A program made the position numbers and the translations under genes. This document shows positions 17,161 through 20,642 of a stretch of 20,642 nt of DNA, one piece after another. Positions within the stretch are counted from its first letter, which is position 1; every line of letters starts with the position of its first letter. Source of the stretch: Paulinella micropora (lineage: Eukaryota > Cercozoa > Imbricatea > Euglyphida); the NCBI GenBank assembly GCA_009731375.1, contig BJOX01000253.1, forward strand, positions 195,814 to 216,455, read 5' to 3'. Under the pieces are notes generated by a model. It was not told the origin of the DNA. It did no database searches and was given only the letters and a program-made list of their open reading frames with translations.

Positions 17161-17882
17161 GTTGTTAGTAGCGGATGGTATTAATAGTTACGTTAGACAC
17201 TGACTCGAAAGGGAATCTAATTAAGTTGGAGCATTGGATATTAATTAGACAGTCCTTTCTCCTCCATTATGTCCTTATTGCTCAAGTATCCGTTAGCAGT
17301 AGTCGTTACTGTTCAACCGTAGTATTATTAGTCACGTTATTAATACAGTCATTGATAGTACTTAATATCCAGTGGTACTGGTGGCACCAGCTTTTTACCA
17401 TCACCATTTTCACACATATCCGTGCGTTACGTGGGTCGATTTCTAGAGGTACATCTTTTGTGTGACGTCGTCAGTTCAATATTGTTAAATTCTTTTTCGT
17501 AGGAAGTCGCAAGCCGAGGGGGACGCCCCGAGTGCCGGTTGTAGTCAAGAAGAAGTTGCGAGGGTTTTCTCCATTGTAATAATGCGGTCCAGTACGGTAT
17601 TCATTCTGATACGATACTAACACTGGCAGGCACTGTGGCACAGCAATCTCTATTAATACATCTGAAATCTACAGAAGCATCCTGATCCATCACAGAAACT
17701 GAGCTAGAGCCGGACGTGTGTTAGGAGACTGATATTTTTTTCGCTGATTTTTCTTTACTCGGAGTCTCCTTATTATTAATGTAACTTTCCTTCTCATGCT
17801 TCGTCTTCTCACTCCTACGAATGGCAAGTTTCTATTAATATCTTTTTACGCAAACACTGCCACGGTTTTAATAAATTTAATA
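17161..17882. other. AT-rich spacer with repeated TATTAATA-like words
   Basis: No gene is supported. ATTAAT-containing words recur at about 17173, 17239, 17339, 17653, 17772 and 17833. A possible acceptor TTCTTTTTCGTAG (ending 17502) is followed by a short basic open segment to TAA 17579 with SRKPRGTPR and VKKKLRG, loosely AT-hook-like. It is too short to call as a gene. Confidence 0.5.
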
Positions 17883-18012
17883 TTGCTGTTGACATTCAAG
17901 TGAACAAAAAAAATTGGTTTTTCATTTTTGAGCCACTTTTTTGGTTTTGGTTGAAATCTTGTTTTTCATTGAATTTTTTATTTTGAATGAAATTTTTTGT
18001 TTTGGCTGGAAA
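17883..18012 (+). repeat. Left terminal inverted repeat
   Basis: The outer 50 bp match the reverse complement of the right end with only a few differences. They are followed by T-rich sub-repeats ending GGCTGGAAA. The inner edge is approximate. Confidence 0.8.
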
Positions 18013-18201
18013 TATTAATACAATACAAAACGAATATTTCAACACAGAAAACAGGAAAAAAATCATTATTAATACTCCGTGACCTTGTCAGAACGTCTAA
18101 AAAAATGTATGGTTATTGACTAATAATATAAAACATTTATGCGAAAGTCGTCGGTTCCATCAGAATTTAATAATTGAATAATCATACTAGAATACAGTGA
18201 T

Positions 18202-18513
18202 TTATGGGATACAATGTTTATACTGCGCAGCTACTGATTCCAAACTAGTAGCGTTCGCAAATGCTCGGTAAATCTCAGCCAAAAAAATTCCATTGCCCCT
18301 GTACGCTCGCATAAATTGTTTTACGCTCGCAAACACTAACTCACATGGATTCAATTCAGGTGAGTACGCAGGTAGAAACATTATTGTGATTCCGAGTGCT
18401 GGCAGAACAGCATTTAGAAGAGGTCTGATGGCCGCTGCAAAATGAATCTTTGCGTTATCAAGAACCAAGAAATCCCCAGCTGTTAAAATATTATTTGCAA
18501 TGGCATCTAACAA
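18202..18513 (-). pseudogene. Tc1/mariner transposase C-terminal fragment (DDE_3)
   Basis: The 103-residue open frame contains FLVLDNAKIH, the second catalytic Asp region of IS630/Tc1 transposases, and FLPAYSPELNPCELVFASVK, the third catalytic block with Glu in NP-x-E. The frame is open slightly upstream of its ATG-like start (to about 18540). The first Asp block and the DNA-binding region are not recognisable. Between 18653 and about 18790 another open minus-strand stretch (SRLISLYEKIEAENHERYK) ends at a donor-like GTAAGT, and a TTTCTCAACAG acceptor-like site lies at about 18514-18524, but splicing these would not keep the frame. The transposase is therefore non-functional. Confidence 0.8.
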
Positions 18514-18880
18514 GCTGTTGAGAAAGTCAATTTCGCATTATTACTACCTCAGAAGCGGACCGTAGGCTGAAAGCAAAGCTCCACCGCGTGGGTGAAACAA
18601 GGAAGTAAGATATGTCACACAGAAGATTGCGTGCTGGATAGTTTTTACTTACTGAGAGAACGGCAGGATTTTATTGTCGGACCAAGAGCAGCTGTTGAAA
18701 GAACTTCACAAGTGAGAAGTTTATATCTCTCGTGGTTTTCAGCTTCAATCTTTTCGTAAAGAGAGATGAGACGAGACTCACTCAAGTGACTGACTCATGA
18801 TCTCAATATTATTAATAATATTATATATTATAATAGCTCAGTATTGAAGCTGTACAAATATTTTCCTATATTAATATTAT
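18514..18880 (-). other. Degraded N-terminal part of the transposon body
   Basis: No intact ORF. A 43-codon open minus-strand segment (about 18653-18782) may be left over from the transposase or an older exon, as noted for the adjoining fragment. The right half is AT-rich with ATTATTAATAAT palindromic words at about 18806-18830. Confidence 0.4.
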
Positions 18881-19316
18881 ATTAAAAGTGTGCAGCCCAA
18901 TGGCCTCAAGGCGTTAAACTGTGACGCCAACTCATAACCCTTTGGTGGTAGATGCTGGGGAGGAGGGTCGTTGCGCGCGTAAAAGATCTTAAACTCCGCA
19001 TATGCTGGTTGATAGCCCAGGACCCAGCAGACACCAGATTGTTATGGGTGGGGTTTCGAGGCAGCTCTAGCAACCGCGCTTGGTGTATGCACTTGCACAT
19101 TCGGTGACGTCTTGCAAGAGGTTGCTGGGACTGCGGAATAACCTCGGCTTAGTGCAGTCTTGCCCTCAGGAGCTCCATCGGTGGCCCCGATCATCAGGCG
19201 AGAGACTGACACGGGGGGGTGGAGGACCTCGAACAAGGGTATTGGAGGCTTATGTCCGTTGAGGATATGCCATTAGCTGCATCAGTACGCCTCAGATATA
19301 GTAAATTAAAAGTGTG
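18881..19316. mobile_element. 412-bp nested insertion with 12-bp target duplication
   Basis: ATTAAAAGTGTG occurs at 18881-18892 and 19305-19316. The enclosed 18893-19304 is clearly more GC-rich than the transposon around it. A 12-bp duplication is typical of LINE-mobilised (SINE-like) insertion. The left end CAATGGCCTCAAGGCG is slightly like a tRNA box A, and the minus strand has GTTCGAGGTCC, resembling box B, but no full tRNA-derived promoter with proper spacing was seen and no poly-A tail is evident. The family is unknown. Confidence 0.6.
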
Positions 19317-19397
19317 AATATTCTAGTAATATATAATTATAATTTATTAATATTAGGAGAATTAATTTTTATTAATATTAATCATCACATCATTATC

Positions 19398-19443
19398 CGG
19401 CGGTGGCGACTCGGACCGGAATTCTTTGTCCGGCGGTGGTGAC
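19398..19443. repeat. Direct repeat TCCGGCGGTGG(C/T)GAC
   Basis: Two near-identical 15-bp GC-rich copies flank GGACCGGAATTC inside the right part of the transposon, just internal to its inverted repeat. On the transposon's coding strand this lies in the presumed 5' untranslated region. Confidence 0.6.
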
Positions 19444-19454
19444 AGGAATCAGTT

Positions 19455-19602
19455 CTAAATCAAAACAGAAATTTCCAACCAAAACTTAGATTTTCACCAA
19501 AAACCAAATTTCCAGCAAAACTGAAATTTTATCGCAAAACAAAAATTTCAACCAAAAAATAAAAACTAATTTTTTTTTGCTCACTTGAATGTCAACAGCA
19601 AT
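19455..19602 (-). repeat. Right terminal inverted repeat
   Basis: This is the reverse-complement partner of the left end. The outermost 21 bp are identical, then one mismatch, then an A/T run and GAAATTTT-type sub-repeats. The TA at 19603-19604 is the target duplication. Confidence 0.8.
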
Positions 19603-19640
19603 ACTTGCCACTATTAGGAATAAGTGGGAAGCTCAAGAGA
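19603..19640 (+). repeat. Repeat copy split by the transposon
   Basis: TACTTGCCACT-TTA-GGA-AGTGG at 19603-19630 resembles 20110-20140. Together with the left flank of the transposon it forms one copy of a short dispersed or duplicated sequence. Confidence 0.55.
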
Positions 19641-19735
19641 TAAAATGGAAGTGGTATATATCAAAGAGATACAAAAAAATAAAAATAAAAACTACTATAT
19701 GTTAATATTAAAAGAGTGATTGCGGCGCAAAAAAA

Positions 19736-19760
19736 CTAGACTAGACTAGACTAGACTAGA
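19736..19760 (+). repeat. (CTAGA)5 pentanucleotide microsatellite
   Basis: Five perfect CTAGA units are followed by diverged CTTGA and CTTAG units. Confidence 0.9.
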
Positions 19761-20109
19761 CTTGACTTAGTTTTGGACATCTTACACTCAGTTATATAAT
19801 AAATCCTTTTGCTATACTACTATTCAAATTCAATGCCTAAAGTTTATTTGAATAAATAAAATAAATAACAAAACTTTATTAGCATTTTGATGTTGAACTA
19901 ACTACAATGTTATGTAATTTTCAGTTCGCCCATCCATTGCAATACCGCCTGAGTCATGTGGAACCACGCTCCCGGCAGCCTATGATTTTGAACGCACCGA
20001 AGGCTGAAGGCAGGATCATCAGTTTCTCTTGCTTTGGAATCAAGTTGTGATTGAGATGACAGGAAAATACTCACCTGCACCTTTTTTCTTTCAACGAAGA
20101 TACTTTTAA

Positions 20110-20147
20110 TACTTGCCACTCTTAAGGATGAGTGGAAAAGCCCAAAA
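20110..20147 (+). repeat. Second copy of the ACTTGCCACT repeat (unoccupied)
   Basis: TTTTAATACTTGCCACT followed by CTTAAGGATGAGTGG matches the reconstructed target of the Tc1-like transposon. It contains the short inverted repeat CCACTC/GAGTGG. Confidence 0.6.
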
Positions 20148-20172
20148 GCATCTATTTGAACGAAGAAGTTTT

Positions 20173-20185
20173 GTTTGTTTGTTGT

Positions 20186-20240
<55 letters not shown>
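20173..20240 (-). repeat. (CAA)n microsatellite
   Basis: About 17 perfect TTG units on the plus strand (about 20188-20240), with imperfect units on the left. It directly follows the stop codon of the cysteine-rich exon on the minus strand and creates spurious poly-Gln, poly-Val and poly-Asn frames. Confidence 0.92.
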
Positions 20241-20243
<3 letters not shown>

Positions 20244-20426
20244 CTTTTGCTTGCTGCGGAAGAGCACAATGCCCACCACCACTGCTGCTGCCACACCGAG
20301 CCCGATGTAGAGTGGAAGTTGGGACTGGGACCTCGGGCACCTGCACCCGCCACTGACGCAGCTTCCCGAGCACTTAAACTTGCCAGCAGGACATGTGCAA
20401 CTGCCGCAGCTGCAATTGTTACATGC
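20241..20426 (-). CDS. Terminal exon: metallothionein-like Cys-rich protein with membrane anchor
   Basis: Sixty-one codons and TAA follow a good acceptor on the minus strand (CCCCCCTTCCGTTCGTGTAG, ending 20427). The N-terminal 30 residues hold nine cysteines: C-x2-C-x-C-x2-C-x-C-x6-C-x3-C-x4-C-x-C, for example NCSCGSCTCPAGKFKC. The C-x-C and C-x2-C clusters are typical of metallothioneins, small metal-binding proteins. A polar linker is followed by a clean hydrophobic span LPLYIGLGVAAAVVVGIVLF and a basic tail RSKQK. A membrane anchor is unusual for metallothioneins, which are soluble. The positive tail suggests a cytosolic C-terminus with the Cys-rich part outside or in a lumen, if a signal peptide exists upstream. 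Upstream exons were not found in the remaining 216 bp. An EGF- or knottin-like Cys-rich ectodomain is the main alternative. Confidence 0.5.
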
Positions 20427-20622
20427 CTACACGAACGGAAGGGGGGACACGATGGAGGTTATGGTTTGTGACAGTCATCCAAATAAACCTTAACACAACA
20501 AAATCACGATGGGTATGACTATGAAACGTTCATAACGCGGTCGAAATGCGTTCTCTGCCTGAACAAGCGTCGATTCCGCGTCGCGAAGTCGCCCTAGCGG
20601 CCATACGAAGGGGCCATTCAAC
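20427..20622 (-). other. Probable intron or upstream flank of the Cys-rich exon
   Basis: No further exon with Cys-rich character was recognised. An inverted repeat TATGAA-ACG-TTCATA lies near 20519-20533. The sequence is otherwise unremarkable and of mixed composition. Confidence 0.35.
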
Positions 20623-20642
20623 CCCCCCCCCCCCCCCCCCCC
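20619..20642. repeat. Homopolymer C run at window end
   Basis: The last 20 or more bases are C. This is more likely an assembly edge or sequencing limit than a functional element. Confidence 0.85.

Larger units (their letters stand above)
17883..19602 (-). mobile_element. Decayed Tc1/mariner-like transposon (IS630-Tc1 superfamily)
   Basis: Both ends begin TTGCTGTTGACATTCAAGTG in inverted orientation and are flanked by TA (17881-17882 and 19603-19604), the hallmark duplication of this superfamily. The inner parts of the ends consist of degenerate GAAATTTTTGTTTTGG sub-repeats for about 130-150 bp. A minus-strand transposase remnant with a DDE_3 signature lies inside. Removing the nested 412-bp insertion and one 12-bp target copy leaves about 1.3 kb, a usual length for the superfamily. 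Joining the two flanks gives TTTAATACTTGCCACT, which matches a related sequence at 20105-20120 and supports the mapped ends. Confidence 0.85.
19843..20240 (-). other. Probable 3' UTR of the cysteine-rich gene
   Basis: On the minus strand this follows the TAA at 20243-20241. It begins with a long CAA repeat and ends with AATAAA signals at 19880-19875 and 19848-19843, with ATTTA pentamers (TTATTTATTTTATTTATT) between them, as in AU-rich unstable mRNAs. A donor-like CAGGTGAGTATT near 20078-20067 leaves open an alternative exon structure. The UTR assignment is inference. Confidence 0.4.

Noticed and set aside
18893-18960. tRNA gene or clear tRNA-derived SINE head
   Set aside because: Only a loose box-A-like word is present; no cloverleaf and no properly spaced box B on the same strand.
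18906-19262. Short ORFs within the 412-bp nested insertion
   Set aside because: Overlapping frames on both strands with no domain; the segment looks like a non-coding retroposon.
19910-20353. 147-codon minus-strand ORF with a poly-Gln run
   Set aside because: It is created by the CAA microsatellite. The overlapping frame gives a regular Cys pattern, a membrane span and a stop just before the repeat, which is more gene-like.
20113-20471. Plus-strand ORFs with poly-Val, poly-Leu or poly-Cys
   Set aside because: All are readings of the TTG microsatellite in different frames.
1-20642. CRISPR array, bacterial operon or phage features
   Set aside because: No regularly spaced identical repeats with unique spacers and no prokaryotic gene organisation were seen.

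Overview
This window looks like nuclear DNA of a eukaryote in a repeat-rich region. It has LTR retrotransposons with full pol domain order, a TA-flanked DNA transposon, GT-AG intron signals, microsatellites and AATAAA signals on the reverse strand. No operons, bacterial ribosome-binding patterns, tRNA genes or rRNA genes were seen. I cannot name the species; an alga, other protist or aquatic invertebrate are all possible. The window starts in a T run and ends in a C run, so it may be a complete assembly piece that stops at homopolymers.

Layout. (1) 1-1919: host flank with a repeat cluster and a possible two-exon zinc-finger gene (381-1002), then AT-rich DNA. (2) 1920-12313: a nearly intact Ty3/Gypsy-type LTR retrotransposon on the minus strand, about 10.4 kb. 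Its order in transcript direction is 5' LTR (12067-12313), primer-binding site, long structured leader, gag (11300-8790), pol (to 2967), a non-coding tail with a possible small membrane-protein ORF, polypurine tract, and 3' LTR (1920-2171). The two LTRs differ by only two substitutions and one 5-nt indel, so insertion was recent. (3) 12314-about 17160: a decayed Ty1/Copia element on the plus strand. Its gag and zinc-knuckle regions are split over several frames. A large internal deletion joins the start of the protease almost directly to the last 30 or so residues of the RNase H domain. (4) 17160-17882: AT-rich DNA with many TATTAATA-like words. (5) 17883-19602: a decayed Tc1/mariner-like transposon with TA duplications and inverted ends, interrupted by a 412-bp insertion that has its own 12-bp target duplication. 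(6) 19605-20642: host DNA holding, on the minus strand, what looks like the last exon of a cysteine-rich, metallothionein-like protein with a C-terminal membrane span, followed by a CAA-repeat 3' UTR.

The most unusual system is the Gypsy element. Gag and pol lie in the same reading frame, separated by a single UGA stop followed by CGG, with no other stop for the whole of pol. This predicts a 2777-residue Gag-Pol made by stop-codon readthrough instead of frameshifting. Its Gag carries a CCCH-type zinc finger and an RGG-rich tail in place of the usual CCHC knuckle. Gag would package RNA, Pol would mature, copy and integrate it, and the LTRs, primer-binding site and polypurine tract supply the cis signals.
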